Positions 17,976 to 29,673 are shown, counted from the first letter of the stretch. The stretch is 64,000 nucleotides of DNA from Luteibacter jiangsuensis (GCF_030812295.1 NZ_JAUSSK010000001.1:682001-746000), one strand, 5' to 3'. Translations and numbers: made by a program. The notes: a model not told the origin generated them from the letters alone.

Positions 17976-20754
17976 GCGAAGACTCCGCCGAAGAGGCCGC
18001 ACCCTGCCGTGGCGGCGCGGGCGCGAGATAACCGATGACCGTGCACAACAGGCCATAGGCGATGAACGAGGCGATGCCGAACAGGTTGCCGAGATGGCCC
18101 CGGTCGACCAGCAGCAACTTCAACAGCACCAGCGCCATGGTCGCGGCACCGGCCATCCAGAGCAGGCGTTGCCCGCGCTTCGAACCGAGCACCCAGGCCA
18201 CCACGCCGATCACGCTCCAGACCACGGTGAGCGACAGCTCCGCAAGACTGGAGCCTGGCATGTCGCCGTTCCACGGCACGCCACCCAGGTGGTGCACGGC
18301 GCGCAGCGTCATGCTGGTGGCCATGATGAAGAACACCACGGCGAGCAGCGCCGGACGCGTCGCGCGTACCTCGCGCGGGATCGCCTCGTCGGAAATCGCT
18401 CTCGCCACGAAGAGCAGCACGGCCACCAGCAACAGGTCCACGGGGTTGAGCACGGGCACGAAGGGCAAGGGTTTCGGATTGCCGGCCGTGCCGAGTGCCG
18501 CGATACCTACCGCGATCATCGCCAGCGCCGCGCAGGCGCCGACCGCATAGCGGATGTCACGTGCATGTCCGGACAAGGGCGAGGCCAACCAGCGCACGGC
18601 CCACAACACCAGCGCCGCGAGCGACAAGGTCGGCAGCGCGGCGGCGAGCAGGTGCCAACCGTCGCCAAGTGCCGGCGCCGCGTCGAGCGCGAGCACGATC
18701 GCCACGGTGAAGATCGCCGCCCAGCGCACCCACCACACGGTGGCCGAGGCCACGGCGGCGACGCGATGCGAGGCGACGCCGCGCAAGGCGAACCAACCCG
18801 TGATGGCCATGACGACCACGGCGCCCAGCGGCCAACGAGCCAGCGGCTGGATGTTCGCGTTGGCCGCCGATAGCACCACCACCATGCCGCCCAGCAGGAA
18901 CAAGGGCACGCCGAAGGCCAGCACCACGCCGAGGTCGAGCTTGCGCGCGCTCGGGCATGCCAGCCCCAGCATGCATGCGGTCACCGACGCCAAGACCAGC
19001 CAGCAGGCGGATTCGATCCCGCGATCGACCACGAAGGTATCGATCTCGTTGGCGAAGGCCACCATCCACCAGAGCACCGCCCACACGAGCAGGCCGATGC
19101 GTGCGAGCCCCGACACGCCACGCGACATGCCATGCCGGTCGAACTGCCAGACGCCCACGCTCGCGCCGGTCACCAGCAGCAGGCTGCCGATGAAGGTCGC
19201 ATTGAGCAGCGGCGTATCGTTGTAGTGGTGATGGAAGAGCGAAGCCAGCACCCACGCCACGCCCGCGGCCACTTGCAGGAACACACCCGCCCAGCGCGGC
19301 AGGCGTCGTGCCTGGCGGAAGCCCAGCCAGATCAGGCCCGCGCCTTCCAGGGCGAACACGCTTGCCGTCACGCTCGCGCTCAAGGCAAGCGGTACGGCGA
19401 TGGTGGCGAAGGCCACCGCGAGCACGGCCCATGTCTCGCGCAGCAGCGTCATGTCATCGCGCTTGCGAAGGGCGAAGGCGATGGCCACGTAGATCGCCGC
19501 CGCGACCAGCGCCGAGAGCGCCAGCGGCATCGGCTTCCAGTCGAGCAGCGCGCCTTGCAGCAGCAGGCTGACGATCGGGTTGCCGAACATCAGGCAGCCG
19601 TCGAGGATGGCCCGCCCGCGCTTCGGAGAACGCAGCACGTGCAACCACGGCACGGCGAGGTAGAGCAGGAAATGCAGGATGAGGAACGGTTCGGTGCTGG
19701 CGAACAGTGCCGGCTGGTAGCTCAGGACGCCCCACGTGGTCGCCACGCCGAAAGTAGCGACGAAGCCCAGCACGTTGAGTACCCGCCACGCGCGCTTCCA
19801 CGCGATGCCGAGGATGCCGAGGTTGAGCACCGCGTAGTACGAGAACAGGGCGACGTGGTTGCCTTCGCCGGTCGACGCGATGATCGGTGCGGCGAAGCCG
19901 GCCACGAGGCCGAGCACGGCGAGCGCGAGGGCGTCTTGCAGCACCGCCAGCACGCCGAGGGCACCGACGAACACGATCAGCAACGCGAAGGTCCAGCCGG
20001 CGGGGAGCAAGCCATAGAGGCGGTACGCGGCGAAGACGGTCATCACCAGCACGCCGATGGCACCGCCCTGTAGCGAGAGCGCGAAGGCTCGGCGCTTGTC
20101 GCGCTGCCACCAGCCGAAGGCCGCACCGGCGATGGCCGCGAGCGCGACGACGACCAGGCGCACCGACACCGGGATGCGCAGCAGGCCGTTGTCGGAGGCG
20201 TACTTGAGGAAGGCGGCGATACCGGCGAAGAGCACCAGCATGCCGACCTTCACCGGCACGTTGCCTTCGGTGAACCAGCCTTTGATGGCGCCGGTGAGTC
20301 GATCGGTGACGGTGGGGCCGGTGGGGGCTGGCGGTTGGGGGCGCGGCGGTGGGCGGGTATCGCCGACAGAGTCGGCTCCCACCGGGGATGCTGCGGATGC
20401 TGCGGATGCCGAGGTTGGTGGGATTGCGGGGGGCCAGGCGGTGGGCGACCAGGAAGATGAGGATGCGCCTTCGCGCGCGGGGCGTTGCTCTGCCGTTCCC
20501 TGCGGGATGGGCGGGGGCGTGGCGCGGGTGTTGGCCGCGTTGGTCGCGGTCGCGTCTGGCGTATCCACTACCCGTGCCGGGTCGATGCCGGGGGCAAGCC
20601 GGTCGAGTTGCGCGCGGGCATGGTCGAGGTCGCGGCGCAGTTGCGAGGTGCGGCCCCAGAGGAAACCGATGGCGAAGCCGGCCACGGCACCGGCGACACC
20701 TTCCCCGACGAAGGCACCGATAACCGCCCCGACGATAGCCCAGACCAGATACAT
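17965..20754 (-). CDS. DUF2339 polytopic membrane protein
   Basis: This 929-residue protein has an N-terminal glycine-rich membrane segment (MYLVWAIVGAVIGAFVGEG), a short coiled segment (about 35-55), a low-complexity Pro/Ala/Ser linker up to about residue 165, and then more than twenty predicted membrane helices. That is the DUF2339 architecture; the function is unknown. The start ATG 20754 has a GGGAGCAAGGG upstream, so the much longer open frame is not used. The linker contains a REP-like repeat (20358-20383) read in frame and a three-copy nine-base tandem repeat (20387-20411). It is coupled to the DUF3999 gene downstream. Confidence 0.88.
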   Translation of the reverse strand: MYLVWAIVGAVIGAFVGEGVAGAVAGFAIGFLWGRTSQLRRDLDHARAQLDRLAPGIDPARVVDTPDATATNAANTRATPPPIPQGTAEQRPAREGASSSSWSPTAWPPAIPPTSASAASAASPVGADSVGDTRPPPRPQPPAPTGPTVTDRLTGAIKGWFTEGNVPVKVGMLVLFAGIAAFLKYASDNGLLRIPVSVRLVVVALAAIAGAAFGWWQRDKRRAFALSLQGGAIGVLVMTVFAAYRLYGLLPAGWTFALLIVFVGALGVLAVLQDALALAVLGLVAGFAAPIIASTGEGNHVALFSYYAVLNLGILGIAWKRAWRVLNVLGFVATFGVATTWGVLSYQPALFASTEPFLILHFLLYLAVPWLHVLRSPKRGRAILDGCLMFGNPIVSLLLQGALLDWKPMPLALSALVAAAIYVAIAFALRKRDDMTLLRETWAVLAVAFATIAVPLALSASVTASVFALEGAGLIWLGFRQARRLPRWAGVFLQVAAGVAWVLASLFHHHYNDTPLLNATFIGSLLLVTGASVGVWQFDRHGMSRGVSGLARIGLLVWAVLWWMVAFANEIDTFVVDRGIESACWLVLASVTACMLGLACPSARKLDLGVVLAFGVPLFLLGGMVVVLSAANANIQPLARWPLGAVVVMAITGWFALRGVASHRVAAVASATVWWVRWAAIFTVAIVLALDAAPALGDGWHLLAAALPTLSLAALVLWAVRWLASPLSGHARDIRYAVGACAALAMIAVGIAALGTAGNPKPLPFVPVLNPVDLLLVAVLLFVARAISDEAIPREVRATRPALLAVVFFIMATSMTLRAVHHLGGVPWNGDMPGSSLAELSLTVVWSVIGVVAWVLGSKRGQRLLWMAGAATMALVLLKLLLVDRGHLGNLFGIASFIAYGLLCTVIGYLAPAPPRQGAASSAESSHAS
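20358..20383. repeat. REP-like repeat inside the DUF2339 coding region
   Basis: TATCGCCGACAGAGTCGGCT followed by CCCACC matches the dispersed intergenic repeat of this genome. It is read in frame as part of the protein's low-complexity linker (PVGADSVGDT on the minus strand). A nine-base tandem repeat (GATGCTGCG, 20387-20411) follows immediately. Confidence 0.75.
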
Positions 20755-20908
20755 GCCCTTGCTCCCCTGACCACGTCCGATGTTCCGGGGTGAGTCTGGC
20801 ATGAAACCGCAAGAATGTAGGAGGCGGCTTCGCTGCATCTCCTGTCGGCGATACCGGTTACCCTGACCCCAGCCGATCACCCGCCAAGCCATCCCACCCT
20901 CGCCCTGC

Positions 20909-23900
20909 ATGATCCTCCGCCCCCTCAACGCCCGCCACCTCATGCTCTTGCTGGCGTCGTTGCTCGCATGGCTTCCAGCGGCGCATGCCACCGACCCGGC
21001 ACGCACGCTGGGCCAGCTCCACCACATCGCACTGCGTGCCGAAGAAGGCGCGCCGGCCAGCATCGTGTCGATGGCGCAGACCGAGGACGGCTGGCTCTGG
21101 CTGAGCACGCGCATGGGCCTGTTCCGCTACGACGGCTTCGTCTTCGAAAAGATTCCCCTCCAGCCACCGTCGAGCAACGAGAGCGAGGCCACCTGGACGA
21201 TCTACGCCGCGCCCGGCGGCGATCTCTGGGTCGCCGGCGCGAACGGTGGCGTGGCGCGCGTGCGCGATGGCAAGGCCACGCTTTACGGCGCCGCGGACGG
21301 TCTGCCCGACCACGTCGCCATCAACGATTTCGCGACCGATGGCGACGGTGGCCTGTGGGCCACCACCGAGGTCGGCATCTACCGCCTCGACGGTTCCCGC
21401 TGGAAGGAAGTGTCATCCGAGTGGGGCATCCCCCGCGAAGTCGACATGTTCCTCGAGGACGCGCGCGGCAACCTCTGGGCCGGAACGGACCGGAACCTCT
21501 ACGTGCTGCGCAAGGGAACGCACCGCTTCGAGGACACCGGGATACGCAGCGGTTCGGCCAGTCACCTGATGGTGCATCCCGATGGCAGCCTCTGGCAGCG
21601 GACCGGCGCCGGTTTCCATCCCCTGCCCGGCGAATGGGGCAAGCCCTTTCCCCATCCGCATCCGCGCCGGGCGAACAGCACCACCACGGCCTTCGACCGC
21701 GACGGCAACCTCTGGACGGTGGCCTGCGCGGTGAACCTCTGCCGCATGGCCGCGAAGGACGTCGGCAACACCACCACCGGCGACGTCGGCGAACCGGCGA
21801 TGCAAACCTTCAGCGAAGACCTCGGCATGACCTCGCAGGCCACCATGACGTTGATGGAGGACCGCGACGGGCACGTATGGGTCAGCACGAAGATGGGGCT
21901 GGATACCTTCCGCGACACGTGGCTCTCACGCATTCGTTTTCCCAAACCCGAGGTGTATTTCTCCGTGGTCGAGGATGGCCACGGACAGGTCTGGACGGGC
22001 ACCGCTGCACGCACCGTCTATCCCGACACACTCTGGAAGCTCACGCCCGACCCGGTCGCGCTGCCGGGCTTCGAGGGCACCATCAATAGCGCTTACCGCG
22101 ATACCGACGGTTCGCTCTGGCTCGGTGGCAGCGGCAAGCTGTGGCACATGCGCGATGGCAAACCGGCCGAGGTGGACCTGCCGGACGACGCCGCCACGCG
22201 CGGAATCACCGTGCAGGCGATCGCACGCGACGGCGATGGCCGTCTGTGGGTGTCCTTGCGGCTTCGCGGGGTGTACCTGCGACACGCCGACGGCTGGTTG
22301 CCCGCGTCCTCCATCGCACCCTTCCCCACCCTCGCGCCCGCTGTCATCCACGTCGATCCCGCGGGGAAAGCCTGGTTCGGCTACCTCGACGGCACGGTGG
22401 CCATGCTCGACGGGAATACGCTACGGCGTTTCGATGCCGGTTCGGGGCTTGAGCAAGGTCCCGTGACCGCCATCGCCACCATCGGCGACCGCCTCGTCGT
22501 CGGTTCGGAACATGGCTTGTCGTTCTTCGACGGCGACCGCTTCCAGCGCCTGGCCGCGCAACCGGCGGACCGCTTCAATTCGATCACCGGCATCGTCCAG
22601 AGCAAGGAGGGCTGCGTCTGGGCGTACGGCATCGCCGGCGTGATCCGCTTCACTCCACAGGCATGGAAGGCGGCGCTGGGACAACCAAAGGTGCCCACCG
22701 ACGTCCAGGTGCTGACCATGGAAGACGGTGCCCCCGGGCCGGCCCAACTGGTGCGGCCCCTGCCGACGGTGGTCGCGACCGGCGGCGGCCGGCTGTGGTT
22801 CGCCGGCTCGCAGGGCCTCGCATGGCTCGATTCTTCGGTGCCACCTTCCTTACCGCTCCCGCCGCCGGTCGTCATCAAGTCCATCGTCTCGGGCGCCAGC
22901 ACGTTCCATCCTGGCGACACCGTGCGGCTGCACGATACCCGCGACCTCGGCGTGACCTATACGGCGCTGGCACCGGGGCGTCCACGGGGCCTCACGTTCC
23001 GCTACAAGCTGGAAGGCGTCGATGGCTTCGTCCAGGACGCGGGTAACCGGCACGAAGCGCTGTACACCGATCTTCCACCCGGCCAGTACAGCTTCTGGGC
23101 CGAAGCCTCCTACGATGGCTCGCGCTGGAGCCGGTCGACACCGGTCACGGTGACGGTGACGCCGCGCCTGGTCGAGCGCACGCCATTCAAGGTGTTCTGC
23201 CTGATGGTCGCGGCGGGACTCGTGTGGCTCGCGCACCGCTGGCGCGTGCGCCTGCTGACGCAACGCCTGCGCCTGCGTCTCGATGAGCGCCACGGCGAGC
23301 GCGAGCGCATCGCCCGCGAACTGCACGACACGCTCTTGCAAGGCGTGCAGGGACTCATCCTCAAGTTCCAGGCCTTCGTCGACGGCCTGGCGAAGGAAGA
23401 CGCGGCGCGTGCCACACTGGAGCGCACCATCGATCGCGCCGAGGCGCTGCTGGTCGAAGGACGCGACCGGGTAAAGGGGCTACGCAGCCATGCGTCCGAG
23501 GAAGGCTCGCTCGAAGACCGCATCGCCAGTCTCGTCGATGATGTCGGCATACCCGTGTACTTCGCCGTGCAGTACGGAAACCGGCGGCGCCCGGTCAATC
23601 CCGTGGTGATCGACGAACTCCACAGCATCGTGCGCGAAGCGGTGATCAACGCCATGCAACACAGCCACGCGCATTCCATCCGCATCACGGTGGAGCACGC
23701 GCGGCGGTCGTTGAAGGTGTGGGTGAGCGACGATGGCGACGGCTTCACGACGGTGCCGGACGCACGCGAGGGCAACGGCCACTTCGGCCTGGTCGGCATG
23801 CGCGAACGTGCGCAGCGCATGGGCGGGAAGCTGAAGGTGCAATCGGCGCCACAGCGCGGGACGCTCGTGACGGTGCGTATCCCGGCGCGGGTGGCCTACG

Positions 23901-23929
23901 CCGGTAACGGGCGCAAGGCGCTTACTTGA
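20909..23929 (+). CDS. Sensor histidine kinase with periplasmic two-component regulator propeller
   Basis: The 1006-residue inner-membrane sensor has a signal peptide (residues 1-27), a periplasmic beta-propeller of two-component-regulator repeats (about 35-640, with recurring DGSLWLGG and GHVWVST type motifs), a Y_Y_Y domain (about 690-755) and one membrane helix (about 765-783). Then come a HisKA_3 dimerisation domain with phospho-acceptor H806 (ARELHDTLLQG) and a HATPase domain with an N box (REAVINAMQHSHA) and G boxes (DDGDGF, GHFGLVGMRER). It lacks its own receiver or DNA-binding domain and no regulator gene is adjacent, so it is an orphan; the LuxR-type regulator at 14435 is a candidate partner. 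Proteins of this layout often sense carbohydrate or envelope signals, but the ligand here is unknown. Confidence 0.93.
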   Translation: MILRPLNARHLMLLLASLLAWLPAAHATDPARTLGQLHHIALRAEEGAPASIVSMAQTEDGWLWLSTRMGLFRYDGFVFEKIPLQPPSSNESEATWTIYAAPGGDLWVAGANGGVARVRDGKATLYGAADGLPDHVAINDFATDGDGGLWATTEVGIYRLDGSRWKEVSSEWGIPREVDMFLEDARGNLWAGTDRNLYVLRKGTHRFEDTGIRSGSASHLMVHPDGSLWQRTGAGFHPLPGEWGKPFPHPHPRRANSTTTAFDRDGNLWTVACAVNLCRMAAKDVGNTTTGDVGEPAMQTFSEDLGMTSQATMTLMEDRDGHVWVSTKMGLDTFRDTWLSRIRFPKPEVYFSVVEDGHGQVWTGTAARTVYPDTLWKLTPDPVALPGFEGTINSAYRDTDGSLWLGGSGKLWHMRDGKPAEVDLPDDAATRGITVQAIARDGDGRLWVSLRLRGVYLRHADGWLPASSIAPFPTLAPAVIHVDPAGKAWFGYLDGTVAMLDGNTLRRFDAGSGLEQGPVTAIATIGDRLVVGSEHGLSFFDGDRFQRLAAQPADRFNSITGIVQSKEGCVWAYGIAGVIRFTPQAWKAALGQPKVPTDVQVLTMEDGAPGPAQLVRPLPTVVATGGGRLWFAGSQGLAWLDSSVPPSLPLPPPVVIKSIVSGASTFHPGDTVRLHDTRDLGVTYTALAPGRPRGLTFRYKLEGVDGFVQDAGNRHEALYTDLPPGQYSFWAEASYDGSRWSRSTPVTVTVTPRLVERTPFKVFCLMVAAGLVWLAHRWRVRLLTQRLRLRLDERHGERERIARELHDTLLQGVQGLILKFQAFVDGLAKEDAARATLERTIDRAEALLVEGRDRVKGLRSHASEEGSLEDRIASLVDDVGIPVYFAVQYGNRRRPVNPVVIDELHSIVREAVINAMQHSHAHSIRITVEHARRSLKVWVSDDGDGFTTVPDAREGNGHFGLVGMRERAQRMGGKLKVQSAPQRGTLVTVRIPARVAYAGNGRKALT

Positions 23930-24569
23930 CCGGCTGGGTCTGCAATACCGGTGCGTCGCCGATCACGTCCGTGCCCGGCGGCGGCACGAAGTTGAATGTA
24001 TCGGCCGGCAAGGCCGCGTTGCGCTGCCAGCCGGCGAACTGGATCGTCGTGGTATTGCCCAATTGATCCTTGAACACCATGCGGGCCAGGCCGCTGGCAT
24101 CGAAACCCAGGTCCGCGTAGTCGAACTGCGGGTCTTTCCCCGTGGACTGCAAGCGTAGCCACTGCAGGTCATCCTGCTCGCCCTTCTCCGTGACCTTGAA
24201 GTCCTTGTCCATCTGCGACAGATCGGTCAGCACGGTGAGCGGGCTCTGCGCTTCCTCGCTGCTCTGCTTGCGCACCGTGACCTGCTCGAGGTCGGGGTCG
24301 TACAACCATACGCGGCTGCCGTCGGCGACGATCGTCTGCTTGTACGGCGCGGTGGTTTCCCAGCGGAACTGGCGCGGTGCCTGCAAGGCCATGGTGCCCG
24401 TGCTGGTCTTGCCCGGGTCGCCGTTGGCGTTGGCCATGGTCTGGCTGAAACGCCCGGTCAGCGAGTGCATGCCCTTGGCGAAGGCATCCAGGCGATCGCG
24501 CGCCGGGCCGGCGGCGAAGGCCGGCAGGCTGAGGAGGAACAGCGTCGCGGCGAGTAGCAGGCGTTTCAT
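23922..24569 (-). CDS. lolA: Outer-membrane lipoprotein carrier protein LolA
   Basis: The 215-residue periplasmic chaperone carries lipoproteins from the LolCDE complex to LolB. A signal peptide (MKRLLLAATLFLLSLPAFAA) precedes the LolA fold; recognisable parts are GRFSQTMAN, GTMALQAPRQFRWET and DGSRVWLYDPDLEQVTV. Length is normal. ATG 24569 is chosen because it gives the signal peptide; the upstream frame is not typical. The gene follows a 142-residue protein gene and ftsK on the same strand, in the widespread ftsK-lolA order, and its end overlaps the end of the kinase gene by eight bases, convergently. Confidence 0.96.
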   Translation of the reverse strand: MKRLLLAATLFLLSLPAFAAGPARDRLDAFAKGMHSLTGRFSQTMANANGDPGKTSTGTMALQAPRQFRWETTAPYKQTIVADGSRVWLYDPDLEQVTVRKQSSEEAQSPLTVLTDLSQMDKDFKVTEKGEQDDLQWLRLQSTGKDPQFDYADLGFDASGLARMVFKDQLGNTTTIQFAGWQRNAALPADTFNFVPPPGTDVIGDAPVLQTQPVK

Positions 24570-24600
24570 GGCGTGGTTTCCGTGGGTGGCGGCGCGATTG

Positions 24601-25029
24601 TCAGCGATCGGTTTCGAACAGCGACTTAAGCATGTCGATGGCCTCGCCCGGGGTGATCTCCCCGGCTTCCATCTTCTCGCTGATATCGGCGATGGCCTTG
24701 CCGTCACGATGCCAGAACGGCGCATCGCGGGTGGCCGTGTGCACCGGACGGGCCTCCTGGCCCAGCACGGCGATCTCGGCGATCTCCGGTTGCTCGGCGA
24801 AGATGACTTCCAGGGCGTCGTCCACCCCGGCGGTATGGCCCTGGGGGTAGTCGCGGGTGACGAAACAGGCGCGGCCGTCGTCGCCGCGCAACTCCAGCCC
24901 GGGAATGGACGGGTTGAGTTCGAAGATGCCCACGACCTCGTCGAGCACCTCGGCCGTGGGCACGAGGTCGCCGGTGACGAGCAGGCCCCAGGGGCGCTGG
25001 CGTAACGCGCCCGGCTTGATGGCGTTCAT
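24601..25029 (-). CDS. Conserved-looking cytoplasmic protein of unknown function
   Basis: This 142-residue soluble protein is acidic, with no signal or membrane segment. Visible features are an N-terminal GLLVTGDLVPTAEVLDEVV segment, a central RACFVTRDYPQGHTAGVDDAL region and a C-terminal helix pair ending in EITPGEAIDMLKSLFE. I do not recognise the family. It sits six bases after the ftsK stop codon and 31 bases before lolA, so the three are probably one transcript. Its position inside a cell-division and envelope cluster suggests a conserved local role, but nothing more. Confidence 0.85.
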   Translation of the reverse strand: MNAIKPGALRQRPWGLLVTGDLVPTAEVLDEVVGIFELNPSIPGLELRGDDGRACFVTRDYPQGHTAGVDDALEVIFAEQPEIAEIAVLGQEARPVHTATRDAPFWHRDGKAIADISEKMEAGEITPGEAIDMLKSLFETDR

Positions 25030-25035
25030 GCGGGA

Positions 25036-27381
25036 TCAGTCCTTCGGAGGCGGCGGGGCGAGCACTTCACGGTTGCCGTTGTGCTGCGGCGCGCTGACGA
25101 TGCCGTCCTGCTCCATCTGTTCGACGAGGCGGGCGGCGCGGTTGTAGCCGATGCGCAGGTGGCGCTGCACGCCGGAGATCGAGGCGCGGCGCGTCTCGGT
25201 CACCACGCGCACCGCGCGGTCGTAGAGGGCGTTGTCGCTGTCGCTGTCGCCCTCCGCGTCCTGCGGCAGGCCGGAGTCGTTGATGATCTTGCCGTCGGAC
25301 GTCGACTGCACTTCCTCGAGCACGCCGTCGATGTAGTTCGGCGTGCCCTGCGCGCGCAGCCATTCCACCACGTTGTGCACCTCGTGGTCGTCCACGAAGG
25401 CGCCGTGCACGCGTTCCGGCGTGGCCGTGCCCGGCGGCAGGTAGAGCATGTCGCCGTGGCCCAGCAGGGCTTCCGCGCCGGACTGGTCGAGGATGGTGCG
25501 CGAATCAATCTTCGAGGACACCTGGAAGGCGATGCGCGTGGGAATGTTCGCCTTGATCAGGCCGGTGATGACGTCGACCGAGGGACGCTGCGTGGCGAGG
25601 ATCAGGTGCACGCCCGCGGCGCGCGCCTTCTGCGCCAGGCGTGCGATCAGCTCCTCGACCTTCTTGCCGACGATCATCATCATGTCGGCGAATTCGTCGA
25701 TGATGATGACGATGTGCGGCAGCGGCTCCAGCGGCTCGGCCACCATGCCCGGCATGTCCGGGTTGGCGCGGAACAGCGGATCGAGCAGCGGCTGGCCGTT
25801 GTTCTCGGCGTCCTTCACCTTCTTGTTGAACCCGCCGAGGTTGCGCACGCCCACGGCCGCCATGAGCTTGTAGCGGCGCTCCATCTCCGCCACGCACCAG
25901 CGCAGCGCGTTGGCGGCTTCCTTCATGTCGGTGACGACCGGCGCCAGCAGGTGCGGAATGCCCTCGTAGACCGAGAGCTCCAGCATCTTCGGATCGATCA
26001 TGATCATCCGGACGTCCTTGGGGCTGGACTTGTACAGCAAGCTCAGCACCATGGCGTTCACCGCCACCGATTTACCCGAACCGGTGGTACCGGCCACGAG
26101 CAGGTGGGGCATCTTGGCGAGGTCGGTGACCACGGCCTTGCCGCCGATGTCCTTGCCCAGGGCCAGCGCCAGTGGCGACTTCACCTGGTCGTAGCGCTCC
26201 GAACGCAGGATCTCGGACAGGTAGACGATCTGTTTCTTGGTGTTCGGGATTTCCAGGCCGATGACGTTCTTGCCCGGGATGACGTCGACCACGCGCACGC
26301 TGACCACGGAAAGGCCGCGCGCGATGTCCTTGTCGAGGCTGGAGACCTGGCTGCCGCGCACGCCGGCGGCGGGCTCCAGCTCGAAGCGGGTGATGACCGG
26401 ACCGGGATACACCCCGACCACGCGGGCGTCGACGCGGAAATCCTTGAGTTTCAGTTCCACCTGGCGCGAGAGCACCTCGAGGGTTTCCTCGGAGTAACCG
26501 GGGCCCTGCGGCGGCGCTTCGTCCAGCAACGACAGCGGCGGGATCTCGCCGTCCATCGATGCGCCGGTGAACAGCGGAATCTGGTTCTCGCGGGTGGCGC
26601 GTTCGCTCTTGACCACCATCGGCGTCGGCGTCTCGATGCGCACGGGCTCGCGCCTGGCCTGCTTCACCGCGTCGGCCTTCTTGACCACCTCGCGCTCGGC
26701 ACGGGCCGAACGCGCGGCCATCACGTCGGGCGCGCGGCGCAGCTTGCCGCCGAACCAGCCGGCGACACGCATGACGATCTCGCCGGTGCTGTCCATCACC
26801 CGGAACCACGACAAGCCGGTGGCCAGGGTCACGGCGATGAGGCACACCGCCAGCAGCAACAAGGGCGCGCCCTTGTCGCCGAAGGCGTTGTGCAGGCCAT
26901 GTCCCACCCACTTGCCGACGATGCCGCCCGGACCTTCCGGCAGCACGGTGGCGTCCACGTTGAGGTAGACCAGCGCCGGTGCGGTGATGAAGAAGAAGAC
27001 GAAGCCGATGAGCCGTAGCGACGGCTCCCAGGGCTGCACGTTGCGCTCGCCGCGATGGCGGATCACCTGGATGCCCAGCGCGAGGAGCAACAACGGAAAA
27101 CCGTACGACACCAGGCCGAAGATGTACCGGAGCAGGTTGGCGATGTTCGCTCCGACCGCGCCACCGAAATTGGTGGCGCGCTCGGCGACGCCCATGTGGC
27201 CCCAGCTCGGGTCCTGGTCGTTATAGCTGAGCAGACAGACGAGGAGGTAAAGGGCGAGCGGGACCAGGAGCAGTGCCCCGGCCTCGCGCAGGCGGCGCTT
27301 GAGCTCGTCGCTCAAGCCCTCCCGCTGGGCCTTGACCTGCGCCTTGGCCTGCTTCTTTACGACTTTCGCGCTACGCGCCAC
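25036..27381 (-). CDS. ftsK: DNA translocase FtsK
   Basis: The 781-residue divisome protein pumps DNA during chromosome segregation and dimer resolution. Four membrane segments lie in the first 200 residues. A linker leads to the motor with Walker [14 protein letters not shown], Walker B ([15 protein letters not shown]) and an [21 protein letters not shown] segment, and the C-terminal gamma winged helix reads KOPS sequences ([21 protein letters not shown]). Its length fits FtsK/SpoIIIE proteins with a short linker. I chose GTG 27381 ([13 protein letters not shown]), which gives the typical basic N-terminus; the frame extends upstream to 27525 but that part reads out of character. It heads the ftsK-lolA unit. 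Confidence 0.95.
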   Translation of the reverse strand: MARSAKVVKKQAKAQVKAQREGLSDELKRRLREAGALLLVPLALYLLVCLLSYNDQDPSWGHMGVAERATNFGGAVGANIANLLRYIFGLVSYGFPLLLLALGIQVIRHRGERNVQPWEPSLRLIGFVFFFITAPALVYLNVDATVLPEGPGGIVGKWVGHGLHNAFGDKGAPLLLLAVCLIAVTLATGLSWFRVMDSTGEIVMRVAGWFGGKLRRAPDVMAARSARAEREVVKKADAVKQARREPVRIETPTPMVVKSERATRENQIPLFTGASMDGEIPPLSLLDEAPPQGPGYSEETLEVLSRQVELKLKDFRVDARVVGVYPGPVITRFELEPAAGVRGSQVSSLDKDIARGLSVVSVRVVDVIPGKNVIGLEIPNTKKQIVYLSEILRSERYDQVKSPLALALGKDIGGKAVVTDLAKMPHLLVAGTTGSGKSVAVNAMVLSLLYKSSPKDVRMIMIDPKMLELSVYEGIPHLLAPVVTDMKEAANALRWCVAEMERRYKLMAAVGVRNLGGFNKKVKDAENNGQPLLDPLFRANPDMPGMVAEPLEPLPHIVIIIDEFADMMMIVGKKVEELIARLAQKARAAGVHLILATQRPSVDVITGLIKANIPTRIAFQVSSKIDSRTILDQSGAEALLGHGDMLYLPPGTATPERVHGAFVDDHEVHNVVEWLRAQGTPNYIDGVLEEVQSTSDGKIINDSGLPQDAEGDSDSDNALYDRAVRVVTETRRASISGVQRHLRIGYNRAARLVEQMEQDGIVSAPQHNGNREVLAPPPPKD

Positions 27382-27412
27382 TAACGAACGACCTCGGTCC
27401 CGGTGTCCGGCA

Positions 27413-28477
27413 TCATGCCATGCCCTGGAGGGCCGGGTGCACGATCTTGCCGTTCTCGATGTTGATGCCGGCGGCCAGCGGGGCGTAATCGCGCCACTCG
27501 TTGCCGGCGGCCAGGCGCTGCACATACGGCAGGATGGCGGCCGAGATGGCGGTGGACGAGGTCTGCGGCACGGCGCCCGGCATGTTGGTCACGCAGAAGT
27601 GCGTCACGCCGTGGACGTCGTAGGTGGGCTCCTTCCAGGTGGTCGGACGCGAGGTCTCGAAGCAGCCGCCCTGGTCGATCGAGATGTCGACGAGCACCGA
27701 GCCCTTCTCCATCGTCTTGACCATGTCCTCGGTGACCACGCGCGGCGCCTTGGCGCTGGGGATCAGCACGGCGCCGACGACGATGTCGGCATTGCGCACT
27801 TCCTCGGCCACCGACGACTCGTAGGCGTACAGGGCGGTGACGTTCGGGCCCAGGGCCATCATCTCGGCCATGCGGTCCGGACGCTTGTCGAACACGACCA
27901 CGTTGGCGCCCGCCGAGGCGGCCAGCGCCGCGGCGTTGCCGCCGGCCGCGCCCGCGCCCAGCACCACGACCTTGCCGCGCGGCGTGGAAGCCATGCCGCC
28001 CAGCAGCTTGCCCTTGCCACCATTGGGCTGGTGCAGGAGGGTGGTGCCGATCTGGGTGGCGATGCGGCCGGCGATGACCGACATCGGCAACAGCAGCGGC
28101 AGCGCGCCGTTCTCGTCCACGGACTCGAAGGCGACGCCGGTCAGGCCGATGTCCAGCAGGCTGCGGGTGAGCGCCGGCTCGGCGGCCAGGTGCAGGTAGC
28201 AGAACAGCAGGTGGTGCTTCTTCAGCAGCTTGAGGTCGCCCTCGATCGGCTCCTTGACCTTGACGATCAACTCGCCCTTTTCATAGACGGCGGCGGCGTC
28301 GGGCAGCACGGTGACGCCCAGCGCGGCGTAGTCGGCATCGGCGTAGCCGCTCTTGCTGCCGGCGCCGGCCTGGATGAATACCTCGTGGCCGCGACGGACG
28401 AGGTCGGCGGCGGCGGCGGGAATGAGGGCCACGCGGCCTTCGAGGGTCTTGGTTTCGGAGGGGATACCGATGCGCAT
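27413..28477 (-). CDS. ald: Alanine dehydrogenase
   Basis: This 354-residue enzyme reversibly converts L-alanine to pyruvate with NAD+. The N-terminal domain begins [17 protein letters not shown], carries the catalytic lysine/histidine region ([11 protein letters not shown]) and the typical [13 protein letters not shown] motif. The NAD-binding Rossmann motif is [18 protein letters not shown], and the C-terminal [19 protein letters not shown] is characteristic. Length is normal. ATG 28477 is the start of the family N-terminus. It is transcribed divergently from trxB across a 191-base intergenic region and stops 31 bases before ftsK on the same strand. Confidence 0.95.
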   Translation of the reverse strand: MRIGIPSETKTLEGRVALIPAAAADLVRRGHEVFIQAGAGSKSGYADADYAALGVTVLPDAAAVYEKGELIVKVKEPIEGDLKLLKKHHLLFCYLHLAAEPALTRSLLDIGLTGVAFESVDENGALPLLLPMSVIAGRIATQIGTTLLHQPNGGKGKLLGGMASTPRGKVVVLGAGAAGGNAAALAASAGANVVVFDKRPDRMAEMMALGPNVTALYAYESSVAEEVRNADIVVGAVLIPSAKAPRVVTEDMVKTMEKGSVLVDISIDQGGCFETSRPTTWKEPTYDVHGVTHFCVTNMPGAVPQTSSTAISAAILPYVQRLAAGNEWRDYAPLAAGINIENGKIVHPALQGMA

Positions 28478-28578
28478 CGTATGGAGGATCCTGAATGAGC
28501 TGACTAAAGTCGGACAGAATAAGCAAATGTCTTGAATCGCACCCCCGTGTTCCCCATTCTTCCGGGTCGACAACGTGA

Positions 28579-29631
<1,053 letters not shown>

Positions 29632-29673
29632 CCGGCATCGTCCCGCGCCAATCGGCGCTGGGCCTCCCGCCGC

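Noticed and set aside
20754-21114. Extended N-terminus of the DUF2339 protein
   Set aside because: The upstream part has no domain and overlaps the divergent kinase gene; ATG 20754 has the strong ribosome site and gives the family N-terminus.
25081-27018. A 645-codon plus-strand frame opposite ftsK
   Set aside because: It is a shadow of ftsK, with His/Asp/Arg-rich low-quality sequence.
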